Shown piece by piece: positions 36,822 to 48,144 of a stretch of 64,000 bases of DNA. The position numbers and the translations under genes were made by a program. The notes below the pieces were generated by a model. That model was given only the letters and a program-made list of their open reading frames with translations, was not told where the DNA came from and searched no databases. This DNA comes from Lineus longissimus. Its lineage: Eukaryota; Nemertea; Pilidiophora; Heteronemertea; Lineidae. How positions within the stretch are numbered: position 1 is the first letter of the stretch; each line of letters starts with the position of its first letter. The stretch is from assembly GCF_910592395.1 (NCBI RefSeq), contig NC_088308.1, forward strand, positions 3,534,001-3,598,000, in the 5' to 3' direction.

Positions 36822-37266
36822 ATGAAGCTACATGTATTTACAAAGTGGAAAGAGTCACAAGTGTGAAGGTCGTTGTACAGGGTGTAAGAAATGATTTTGA
36901 TATAGTTTTAAGGAGAAAAATATTTATAAAGTATATTTCTGAAACAATTCTGGTTCTGTATAGGTAAATATGTTAAAACATCTTTCGGTACATACATGCA
37001 GTTATCATACATAAGCAAATATGCCATTAATAAAGTCATTATACATTTATAATTATCAAAAATAGAAACACAAAGTGCTAAAGTAACACTAAAAAAAACC
37101 CGTATGCCTATTTGTATAGCGGAGAATTGAACGGATACAAAACACAGGGAGCCTGGATGCGGCACTACTATGACGTCTCAAAAATAACTCGAAGGCTCAA
37201 ACGAATTCTTCAGACGCTCCGCCAAAAACTACCACCAAATAATTGGAATTGTTATTTTTTAAAGTC

Positions 37267-40200
37267 TTAATTCCTATCACATTGCTCTTTTCCGACACGC
37301 CTCGCACCATTTTTTATTTTATTCTCCAGAAGTCGATGCTTCCTTGCGTAAGCGGGAGGTATGTCCTGTTTCGTCCGCGTCGAGAAATCACCCAGTAACT
37401 CTGGACACGATTCATTACCGCGTGAGATTCTGTCGCACTTCTTGAGAAGGTCGTATTCGATTCTGCTGGAAACGACAGAATCTTGTTTATAGTTTGAGTG
37501 ATTGGTGACGAACTCCCGTATCCAGCGGGCTGTCGTCATGATTTCACCTGAAACGATTGGAAATTGGGAGACAGGTTTGCAAAGGCCTTCAACAGGTGAA
37601 GTGAATATGCCGAAAGGCTTATACCTCGCACGTTCTGAGCTGGAATGTCTGAAGATAATTTTCCAGACAAGTCAGGGGTGCTAAATTACAACTCATCCCC
37701 TGTCTGCCTATCCAAAGCAGCAGATAGCATGTAGCGGATCGAAGCCTATTTTAATGGGCAAGTTGTTAGTAAGCATGTAGATCCACGGACATCGTGAGAT
37801 CAGGCATATTTTACTCCTTCATGTACGTCGTGTACGGTTGAAATATCGATAGGTGGAGTAGATTGAAAACGACTGGTGCCGGGATGGTGGACCCCTTACG
37901 TTCTGCCAAATCTGATGATGCCGCCTTATTTTGGATGAGGTTTTCATTTCGGGGTGTATAGTTTTCGGAAAGGAGATGAATGTTAACTTTGACCCGACTG
38001 TACCTGACGCTCTTTTCTGTATGAAAGTGAGATATTGCTGTATGGTGCAGTGCGTGTCGATATCAACCTCCATATTGGCTAAGTAGTCTTTGATCACAGG
38101 GACGAGGCCAGGGAAAACATTCTCCTGAAATGAGGATGAGATCGGTCGCATGTCGAAAAAAGTTGGTACGACGACAGGCACTGAGACGGGGCATTGCGTC
38201 CGTGAACGAGCTCTGAAACTTCTCATGAAAACCTTTCCTACTGTGATGCACAACAAAATGTACGGACAATTTCTTTATTAAATAGTCAACTGCATTCTGA
38301 TACCGCCATGCCATCTTCTGGTTTCTGTCTAAACTTCTGCGTACCTTGCCGTTGATGATTTCATCAATGGACATTGAAATGTATTCTTCACCATCATCTG
38401 CCGTCTTTCCATATGCTGCAAGGTAAATATAGTTCAAAGAGGCGGTTAGTTCGTGTACACTGTTAATATGTGCCCCCCCCCCCCCTCCTCCCCCTATGAT
38501 TTATGTCCACACAATGGCTCTGTGGCGATTCGGATTCAGTACGTTTTCAAAACAGTTAATTTTCATATCAGTTCAGCCCTGGCCATAACAATAGATTGAA
38601 ATCTTGACACTAGAGGCGCTGATTTCGTTCTGAAATGTTTTAATTTCGGCACTGGGCCGAGTTTGAATAGATTGATTGGAAAGAAAAGCAAGTGCGCCGT
38701 CTATCAAGCGGCAATGGAATTAGATACAGATCTACATTATGATCAGCCATTGAACACGTCAACAGTTAACTTAATCAAAATACCGCTAGCGATGTCCAGC
38801 TTTAGCGATATATAATTATAAATGATCGCTATCAAAATACAACATATGGTGCACCGATCGAGTTTTTAATAATTGGCTCACCAGATGTTGTAGTTAGAAT
38901 CTCTACCTGATCAAATGATAAACTGCCTGCTGGTGGTGAGCCTCCGACCCCATATGCACTGGCTGCGTTATAATGACCACAACTGATACATGATGAGCCA
39001 GAGTAAAGCCACATCACACCGGATTCTTAATGTTATCACAATAGCGAATGCCGGCAAATATCACGAGCACCTGTTACGTATCAGTAGAAACCACGTATTC
39101 CTATCGACTATCAATTTTATTGCCACTTCTCGCATATCCCATCAGATTATGGATTCCGTGATACGTGTACGTGTGCACCGGATCATTTTATTTGCGTGAT
39201 TTCAAGTTTGCTTTAATGACAATACGCCTTAAAATGGATGTTGAACATGATCCCATTGCAAGCGCGGTGGCACAGTGGAACAGCGTCTAAACTGTGATCG
39301 GAAGGTCATGGGTTCGAGCTTCGGCCAGTGCCTCTTAGTGCTTTCACCTGGCTTTCAACCGACGCGTGTGCGGTGTGCGCTCCTTGGTTCCTAAAGAAAT
39401 GTTTCTGAATAAGACGAAATGAAATGAATGTAAAGGGTTTTGATACAAGTGCTAAGAACTACATTTCATTTCACATTTCATTGCAACTTACGTGTATTAA
39501 TGTCCTTCCTGAAATAGAACTTTTCAGTCAGAACAGCATCCCGCTTCTGGGCCGTCTGCATGTTCGCATCCACCTTAGATATCGGGATAAGGAAATTAAG
39601 CCCGAACGAGAGGATTGCCCGAGTCAGTATCACCAAGAAGACTGCGTAGGCTGCGTTCTCAAAATCTGTCAGCTGTACCTGAAAGAAAGGGCTTTATGGA
39701 TCCATACTCATGGGAGGTTTCAGGACGACACTACATCCATGGAAATCACCTTTCCTACTGGATCATGAACGGATGGCTTTTTGTAATTTCGAGCAGAGCT
39801 AGAATGATACACAAAATTTGCCTCGAAGCGGGGCAGTGTACGGTGTTGTCGGTGTTCTCAGGGCGGGGCTGTGGTGCAGGTATACGGCGTTATCGAAAGG
39901 GAGTTGATACCAAAAATATTACACGCAGAAACTCGATCATGACCCCGCGTTTAAGGATACAAATTGGGGACACTCAGCAACTGACTTATTAGCCCGTTTG
40001 GCCAATAATGCAAGAAGTCTGTACAAAATTGAAGATGCAATAATATTGCTATAAGGTGGCCAAGTTCCATACATGTATTGTGTAAAAATGAAGTTAGTAA
40101 CATAGGCCTATTTACGCATTCTTGTACAAGTCTAGTGTAAGTACGTACAATAGAGGTTGATATCATCGTTGAACGAGGCTGTTTCAATACCGTTCAGTGT

Positions 40201-43200
40201 ATTTTTGTGTGTTTTGCACGGCTTGACCACCTTCTTCCACTTAATGCATCAACAATTCTGCTTTAGGAAATAAAAGAATGAGTTCAGTTACCTCTGTTGG
40301 CCGGAATTCTACTCTCCACCCTATGCCCGAATTCGGCGGCGGGAGCTTGAATCGCATCGTCTGCCAATTCGTGGACTGGATGTTTTCGAAATGGTCAACA
40401 TCTTCTTCGTCATCTTGATCGATCTTTTCCTTGTACATTATAATTGTGTCTCGAATAAACAAGTGAGCAATATGTTGAGCTAAGTGTCTGTCAATACCTG
40501 AAAAACATATGACAGGGATATTTCTGAACAGTACTGAAAATCAACCCAGCTCGACAAGTCCGGCTTGCCAAACTGATAAAGAATTCTGCATTGTTGTTGT
40601 TTGGTAAGCACGGCTTGCCAAAAAGTCACTTCCAAAACATATCAGAAAACGTGCAACGGGTCCCGATACACAATTTTCTCCTTGTGCCAATACGCGGTAC
40701 AATGTCGACGTCCGTCCATCATGTCCCACGCAAAGCCAAAATAAATTCCAGTCAAATATCTTTACCGGTAGTAATAAAAAAAACTCTGCATCATGCCACA
40801 ATCACCATTACTTGTCAGATGACAGTCCTCTTTTGTTGAAAGTCGGCACTCAACTGAAAGCAGGTCCCGATGAGTTCCGGATGGGCAGGTAGGCTATCTT
40901 GTCAGATTGGGGGTCAACAATTCATGACACTTTCAATAGCTACAAAGAATGTACACTCTCTTTTAAATGACGTGCATGTTGATTGATCACCTGATGGACG
41001 AGACAGAGTCAATTCAATAGTTTGTATAAAAACAAGTAGGCCATACGGATCTATAGTACCCGTAACTGGGCCGGCGAATCATGTACTGCCCTACCTCCTT
41101 CTACGAGCTGCAACAGACAACTTATATTCTTTTTATATCATTTCGAATTGTTCAGTGAATTTGAATGTTAAATTGGCCGGATTCGCATGCCATATCGGAT
41201 GCACTATGGGCCACGGATCTATAGTACCCGTAACTGGGCCGGCGAATCATGTACTGCCCTACCTGCTTCTATGAGCGTTTTCTCTGCCTCCTCGTCTCGG
41301 ACAACTTCAACATCATTATATCGCTCACTGCCCGGACACAAGTAGCAATCTATGGAGTCGTACCGTGACTTTGGAATCACGAATTTGTCGTTTTTTAATG
41401 GCTGCAATGGCGAAAGAGTTCCAGTGAACGGCTCTGTTATAATTTCACATGCCCGATAACCCAAGTTGTGACCATTGTCCTTGGAAACGCACACACTACA
41501 TGTAATATTACTGACATAAATTCCATTCTTACTGGTGAACCGGTGTCTGTCGTTTCCCTTCAAAAATGGGGAATAACCAAACCAATAAACCGGTTTGATG
41601 GTTTTATCTGGAAGGCATGGTATCCTCTCTTAGATCTCATGCTAGATGTTGTGGTAGTCGCAAATACTGAGATAAGTATTGCCAAGGTTGTTCTTTCCAT
41701 GGAAAGGATACCAGAGTCTACGGTGTTTACTCCAATGAGCATCAGTCCTGCTGAATAGTGGACTCATCTTGCTGACATTTCACCATTCTTGTGATGCTTA
41801 CCTTTACCCCCCTCTCCTCTTCCGTCCTGTCATCAATGGCTGCAGCCAAGACGTGCCATCGACAGTCAATATCTGATAGGTAGCCGCGGTAGATTGGGCT
41901 ACCAGCACTCAATGCAAGCTAAAAAAACGAATGCATCAAACAAAACGTGTTTAAACGTGTCTTGTTGATTTCTTAGATTTACTGCTGGAGATCCCACAAT
42001 CTAATCGAAGCAATCTATAACAGGGAATATGTGCGCGGCTGCGTTATAAATTGACCATCAAAATCATTTTCTGATGGTGGCTTCGAAGAGTCATGACTTG
42101 AACAAAATGACTAAATCTACCGTTTTACTTACCAGTATCGGGGCCAAAGGTGCCAGCTGATCGTATAGTAACTTGGCCTCTGAGATGCTGAAAGCCTGAA
42201 AGGTCATTTGAAGACAGCACATACCGAAGCCGTAGGTCATACTGTCTAGATAGATATGATCTGGTTTCGAGTTTCTCTGCGCTGATCCATCGTCGCCATA
42301 GATGGATAAGTCTTCGATGAAGGGGGACGGCGTCCGTTTATCTTTGTAAACTTAAGTTAAAGAAGTAGACATATTTTTGGATAAGAAATAACTGGTATAT
42401 GGCTAGTTGGGAATCCTGCTGGTTGGGATACATTTTACATGTTTGCAACAGACAACTTCAGTGAATTTGAATGTTAAATTGGCCGGATTCGCATGCCATA
42501 GCGGATGCACTATGGGCCACGGATCTGTAGTACCGTAATTGGGCCGGCTAGGGCTGATGGGCCGATGCAAGATAGCGTTTAAGCACCGCGAAAACGATCG
42601 ATCATTGTATGTGTCTTTTATCAGCACATTTGTCCATGTGGCAGCGATTATAATCGCACGGTAGGTCGCAGTGACAAATGTTGCTCCTCGACGCGGTGCT
42701 TCTGATCAGTGAAATCTTGCCCCAGCCAAGAAGAAACGAGGGGGAAGAAACGTATAATGTTAACCTACTGGGAACGTTAATTGGCTGCGTCTCCCCTCTT
42801 CTTTCACGTGAGTTCCTCGTCATCAGATGAAAACGTGGGTGACCCACATTGATAAGGTCGTGAGGGAGAAATAGTGATTGGGGTGAGCCTTGTTTTGGTG
42901 TAGGCTTCGTAGGAGGCAACGTAAAGTTCCCACAGCCAAGCCTGAAGGAAAGAAATATTGCACTTCTTACTATTTGATGGTGTGGTATACCTAATTTCAT
43001 AGAAGACCTTGCAACTACGAGGGCAGAACATTCATCATATTTATCGTTTTGTAATAACTGGCGATTTTTTGGACGGGTCGCTGTGCGGTGAAAATAGACA
43101 ACCAGACTCGAAAGCTTTTATACTGTGTAAAGTCATATTAGAAACGCAATCCCTCTTGTTTCAACATCGTCAATGTTTCCTTAATAAGTCAGCTATAACA

Positions 43201-45483
43201 AGAGAGAAGGACGAAACTTCTCGGGAAATCAAGTCTATTCCTGCTTCGCCGGGATGGCGAAGATTGCAGTCTCTATCACAATTTAAATATCTTTCCCTTA
43301 CCTTGGAAATGAGACCAGGCTAAGTAAACTTTCGTCACAGTCATTACAGAGCGCTAACGCCGCTGCCCGCCTGAAACAGTAAACTGAGGTTAAAAAAATA
43401 CCAGAAGCGGGACCCTATTCAGTGAAAAATCATGGCTCTATAGCTGTCGGTCTATTGGAAACACTGAAATATAGGGAACACTAGGTTCACACATCATTAT
43501 TCGAAGTCGAGTAATACAAACAGTTTTCAAGATTCATCTCGTGGGATCGATTACACATCTTACATTAAATACCGTATTGATGGCGGAGCCTGTTCAGTAT
43601 ACATCGTTCAGATATATAACATCGGGTTTCAACTTTTGATAACTGGTAACTTTCAGCAACTATCTCTTCAGAATGACACTGCTCAAGGGAGAGAAACAAT
43701 CGGATATTACTATCTTCGATTTCCTCATACTCTCACATGTACATGTACCTTCTTCTCATATTTGCCTCGACGATGTTGAAATAAGCCAGGTCGCACCCAT
43801 AAGGCTCTCCTGGTGAACCTTCCATCATGTATTCCGCATATTCTGGTCTCCAAAGTCCTGTGGTCAGTCTGGAACAAACATGAGGGGAACAAATTTGAGT
43901 GTGTTATAAAATATGGAACGTCAAAAAGCTTGTTAATCACTGATTATAAGACTTTGAGGGTTTTTAGTCATGTGGATGTGTGACACGGTTTAAATGATGT
44001 CCGTGGTGCCTACTTTTTTCAGAGGACATTTGACTCATACGCCGGCAATCATCAAGGTGCTTGCCAGACTGATACTCAGTACATGGAGAAAACCTGATGA
44101 TTCGTAAAAAATAAATGACCCGCAGCTTTTTTCATGATCACCCACCTAAGTTTTATTCATTTGAGACTTGCTAATACGTGAGAAGCGCGACGTGTCTCTT
44201 TGAATATCGGTCAATGACTTCGGCATTTTTATTGTTGGTGCATTGCTCTCGGAGGAGTGACTTGGGAAAAATTCTCGAAATTTAATGGCCGAAAAGTGAG
44301 TTACATGTATGTAGGCAAATATCGTAAGAGGGTGACGATATGATGCTCTTTCGCACGAGGTGCTTATTTGGGACAACCAAGGAAGTTTTTTTAGAGCGGA
44401 GCGTAAAAAGCTAGTCATAGTTCATGTCATGTAATGTCACTGAGGTCAACGCGATGAATAGATGTTTTACTCCGAGATGATTAATCAGAGCATGTCCTTA
44501 GATGGAACAGTGATTATTTTATGCGACCCAATTTTAATCTATTTCTTCTCAACAAGAAAGGTCATGTTGTAAAGATGTTGCGGAGAAAGGGGATTAGGGA
44601 GGGAAAATGGAGGTTTCCAAGAAAAAATCTGCAAGCCCTTCAGTTGCTCCATAGGGGAAATTTTTTGTCCTTAGAAAGTAGACTCTACATGTATGGCCGA
44701 TCTACATTAAAACCTACTTGTTTTCTTCCTCATTTTCTTGAAGTTTGTGCGTCAATTCCGTCGCTTTGAGATTCACTTGAACCATTTTATTATCATCATC
44801 ATACTTCACCAGCATATATTCAATCTGGAAAAAACGGCAACCTGAATCACGGCGCAGCCGGCGGTTTGTATTGCAGAGATCGAAACGTGCGATATTTATC
44901 GCTATTCTGCAGGCAAAATTAGAGCGCAGTGACCTTACTTCAAACAGCGTCAGCAGTTCTGTAGTTCATCGACCCCGTTCGTGAATACGAGTCGGTATGA
45001 ACTGGGAAACGACCTGATCGATGCACTGACTCACCCAGGAGAATCAGCACCACATTTTCCAAGGGCCTTCCGATCGGTTCGGCTCCCTTCGAGGTACGAC
45101 TTCGGGTCATCCCCATATTCCCCAGCTCACCTCACTGCACCCAACTAAAATATTGCATCAAAAGCACAATTATAGGTGCATGGCAGCGAATTCAAGTGTC
45201 TGCAGTTTTGAAGAAACCCTTATAAGCCAGAAATAAAATAATAAAATGAAGTAAAATAATAAAAAAAACTACAACACTAAGCTTTACTTGCCTCATCGCC
45301 CCACTTCAACTCCATCATCGCATCCATCTTCTCTCCGCGATTATTCTCCCGTAGATCCTGCATAAGTTTGGTAACTTTGTGATACTGGTTAATAAACTGT
45401 AGAATACCATGTTTCCTGACGTGGTCCGCTTGTCTTTTCGTCTCCGCCCAGGTAAGGGGCGTTCCCTCTGAAAGGAGACCCAT
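37267..45483 (-). CDS. GCLC: Glutamate-cysteine ligase catalytic subunit
   Basis: The enzyme joins glutamate and cysteine with ATP to form gamma-glutamylcysteine, the rate-limiting step of cytosolic glutathione synthesis. Thirteen exons: 45292-45483, 44718-44824, 43749-43868, 43302-43370, 42769-42941, 42133-42350, 41802-41918, 41263-41401, 40292-40497, 39492-39678, 38345-38415, 38004-38124, 37267-37547. They join in phase to 2,001 nt (666 residues; human about 637). Diagnostic segments appear in family order: [109 protein letters not shown], and C-terminal YKQDSV with CPELLG. The Cys-Cys pair (265-266, FGMCCLQ) corresponds to the region linked to modifier-subunit contact in mammals. Exon 1 carries about 16 extra residues before WGDE and uses a GC donor. 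The gene is divergent from the SLC43A3-like gene. Confidence 0.97.
38469..38482. repeat. Poly-C tract
   Basis: A run of about a dozen C, continuing into a C/T-rich stretch, lies close upstream of the acceptor of GCLC exon 11 (intron side). It is a simple homopolymer and a likely site of length variation. Confidence 0.8.
39262..39425 (+). mobile_element. tRNA-derived SINE
   Basis: The head GCGCGGTGGCACAGTGGAAC resembles a tRNA A-box region. About 40 nt later GGGTTCGAGC forms a B box, and the spacing fits a pol III promoter. It continues through an unrelated body (GTGCTTTCACCTGGCTTTC) and ends in an A-rich AAATGAAATGAATG tail. This head-body-tail plan is that of a tRNA-derived SINE. It lies in the GCLC intron between exons 11 and 10, antisense to the gene. 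Confidence 0.6.
41046..41263. repeat. Local duplication overlapping a GCLC splice donor
   Basis: A unit beginning CGGATCTATAGTACCCGTAA and containing GGCGAATCATGTACTGCCCT occurs at 41046-41110 and again, after about 168 bp, at 41214-41263. The second copy includes the functional donor of GCLC exon 8. The first contains a matching decoy donor preceded by a diverged exon end. The intervening part (GTGAATTTGAATGTTAAATT) reappears near 42460. Confidence 0.75.
42438..42550. repeat. Dispersed copy of the 41-kb duplication unit
   Basis: CAACAGACAACTTCAGTGAA, TTGGCCGGATTCGCATGCCA and CCACGGATCTGTAGTACCGT occur in the same order as at 41108-41245, with few mismatches. The copy lies in the intron between GCLC exons 6 and 5. 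It is therefore the third copy of this element inside the gene. Confidence 0.75.
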
Positions 45484-45834
45484 CCAGACTCAGATTTGCA
45501 GTCAGAAGCGGAGAAGACTCAAATCCTCAGCCTTGAAAACAAACAAGTAGTTCCTCGTTTGCCACATCCAACCCAAGTTTCGTCACGATCCGTCCCCAGG
45601 TCGAACGTAACATGTACACGCAGTGAACATTTGATGAGATCTATTTTCTAAGGAATTTTCATTGTTCGCGGTACATGAGTCGTTGTTCACACGAAATTAC
45701 CTGAATATGAATCAGTCAGCCAGGTGGAATAAAAAAATAGCATGAAAAGGTCCCATTCATTGGCAGTGGGTGGATTTAATGACTATCAGCGGTAACACAC
45801 AGTAGGCCGACAGTTAGACTCCCGGGGCAGTCCA

Positions 45835-46536
45835 TTGCATCATCCTACATGTAATTCAATTGGATCCCGTATGCCAAGGGACGAGGCCGGTCCACTGCGT
45901 CCGGAGTGTACCGACGATTATCTGAGGGAGCCAAGGGTAACAGACGGCTTGAAATTCTATTCATACTTTGAGATCCTGTTTGGGTTATTGAGAATATTTA
46001 GCATCAATGGTTTTATCTATTTATTAGTCAAAAACTTGGATTGGGATATTTTATTGGTAAATTTTACAATAGTTAGTAATTTTCCCTTTGGAAGGATGGA
46101 TATAATTGTGCTCAGGCCGTCACACTCTTATCACCCGTCAGCTGTTGTCAATATGCGTGTACATTCTGACAAAATAAACAGGGAGATTGTGCTCATCCAG
46201 GATCGTTGTTGCCATTTGGGAATCGCCGGGACAATAGGCCTGGGTCACAGATGCTCGTTTATATCAGGGTCTTCCTGTTCAACGACGCATGCGCAACAGT
46301 TGATGCTTAAAAGGAAGGGGTGTGCCCTGACCCAGGACACTCGCTTGCGGGCTTCAGTTTCAATACGACCTTCCATCGGCACACTGCAGGTCAAGATCTA
46401 CGGCCTCAACGTGGGAAGGCTCCCTCATCACCGAAGGTTGGTATCTGTGGATGATCCGAATCGAACGAATTCTTATTCGGATCATGACCGATATCAGTGC
46501 TTGGTGACACAAGTCATGACGAAAGGGTTTATTTAA
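45835..46536 (+). other. Unrecognised 233-codon open frame, probably not a gene
   Basis: This is the longest uninterrupted ATG frame in the window. The predicted product starts MHHPTCNSIGSRMPRDEAGP and contains a hydrophobic stretch near residues 41-65, then a basic, cysteine-containing second half. I recognise no domain. Codon use is unlike the neighbouring exons, and it lies in a divergent promoter region. It could be chance, a remnant of a mobile element, or an upstream transcript. Confidence 0.15.
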
Positions 46537-47516
46537 AGGAAACCTAGGGAATGCATGACCTGGTAAAAACTAAGGTGTGATGAGGGTTCACATAACACCA
46601 TGAACACTACAGTCTTTGGTGTCAGACATCTTGGTTGACACTAGTGATCAGTGTTTGTAAGACTACTTTTTAGCACCATCTGTCTTGCACCGCTTTACAC
46701 TGTTTGTGTTTGACAAAGGGCTACAATGAAGCCGTTTTTTTCTAATTTGTAATTTGTAATCTGGAAATTGTCCCAAAACTACATATACACTATGAAGAAA
46801 TCGGGCCACCATGGTCCATTCGTAAATGATATGTCTGCATCATTTGGGGGCTCTGGAGGGCGAACCACTGGTGGTACTTCATTGAAGTTTGGTTTTTAAT
46901 GGTCTCACCTCAAAGCCAAACAGGTTCTTTTAATTTTAGTAACTATGGTAATGAAATAAGTTTTTTGTGTGCATAGGCAAGATAGAGTTTCATAAAGTCG
47001 CCAATATGGGTCTGTCACATGTCACAGTACGGCCTAACTATTCAAGTTTGTACATGGATATTTAGTGCTGAATCTACATGTAACGCTATGATGACCCAGT
47101 GACCTTGCTCCTGTCAGAGTATAGTCGCACTGATGAAAAAAAAATGTTCTGTGCATGCGCCGTGAGAACTCAAGGAACAATAACTAAAACAAATTCTAAA
47201 TTGAGACACGACCATAGTATTTGAACTTCGTTCAGCTTTAAACTTGCTGTGGCGGGAAAATCCAGTTTCATTAGGAAAAAATAGATGGCAGCACTGACCT
47301 GAAAAACAAAACGGTCATTGCTTCATGTACTTATCACACACAATTTTCGATCGTTCATTCAGCGTGGGATGATATAACGAAAGGACACGTACTGTAAAGC
47401 TTTAGTCGTTACGGTAATCGAGCATACACTCTCGACTCTGTTTTGTGTATTGTTGCGCATACATTTTACGTCATTTAATATGCACTACGCGGTCAAGGCC
47501 ATTATTAATTATTATA

Positions 47517-47567
47517 GGCCTACTATTCTGTAGGCCTACTATTCTAGAGGCCTAGGCCTAGGGGCCT
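47517..47567. repeat. AGGCCTA-type short repeats
   Basis: Several copies of TAGGCCTACTATTCT and AGGCCTAGGCCTAGG are packed together, partly palindromic. They lie about 600 bp upstream of the transporter start codon. No function is evident. Confidence 0.6.
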
Positions 47568-48144
47568 ACTTCCGGTATAGGCTAGGCTAAGCCAAGAAGG
47601 TATCCAGGTCAAGCATTTTAAAGGAATGGGCGGCTTTTTACTCCAGTATGTTTGTTTCCATAATCGTTGTCGGGGTTATCAAAATGCCATGATGTGATGG
47701 AAGGCCTGATTAAACATAGCTTAGGCCCTACTATTAGTACTAATCAAATGGCATAAAGCTTTGCAAAAGATGAATGGAAAAGTCATGTATTATCGGATGA
47801 TAACACTCAACAGGTCATTTCACCTGCTTCTAATATGAAAACAGGTCATTTGCATCGCTGGTTCTTGGCCATGCTGACTGTTAAGTCATGCAGAGACTAC
47901 GCTCACTACAAATATGTAGACCTATCCCCATATCTGTTCATTGACCTTCAGTGCAAGGTGGGTTCAAAACTGGTTTCTTTCAAAACCTCATGATGATCCA
48001 TTTTTATTACATGTTCTAGGTTGCCGGTACCGGTACATACATGGAATTTGCAAACAGATTGTACCAGCAACTTGTCATTATCTCTTTCTTTAAGACCCCC
48101 AGGATTTCCAATCTGACTGTTTCTAATCAACTGCAGCAGAGAAA

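Larger units (their letters stand above)
45484..48144. promoter_or_regulatory. Divergent intergenic region between GCLC and the SLC43A3-like gene
   Basis: The two genes are transcribed away from each other from this 2.7-kb stretch, so it should contain both promoters. An ETS-type ACTTCCGG lies at 47568-47575. AGGCCT-rich direct repeats occupy about 47517-47567. A splice-acceptor-like TCAACTGCAG just before the transporter ATG suggests an upstream non-coding exon. No TATA box or clear antioxidant-response element was identified. A 233-codon open frame at 45835-46536 is listed separately. Confidence 0.4.
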
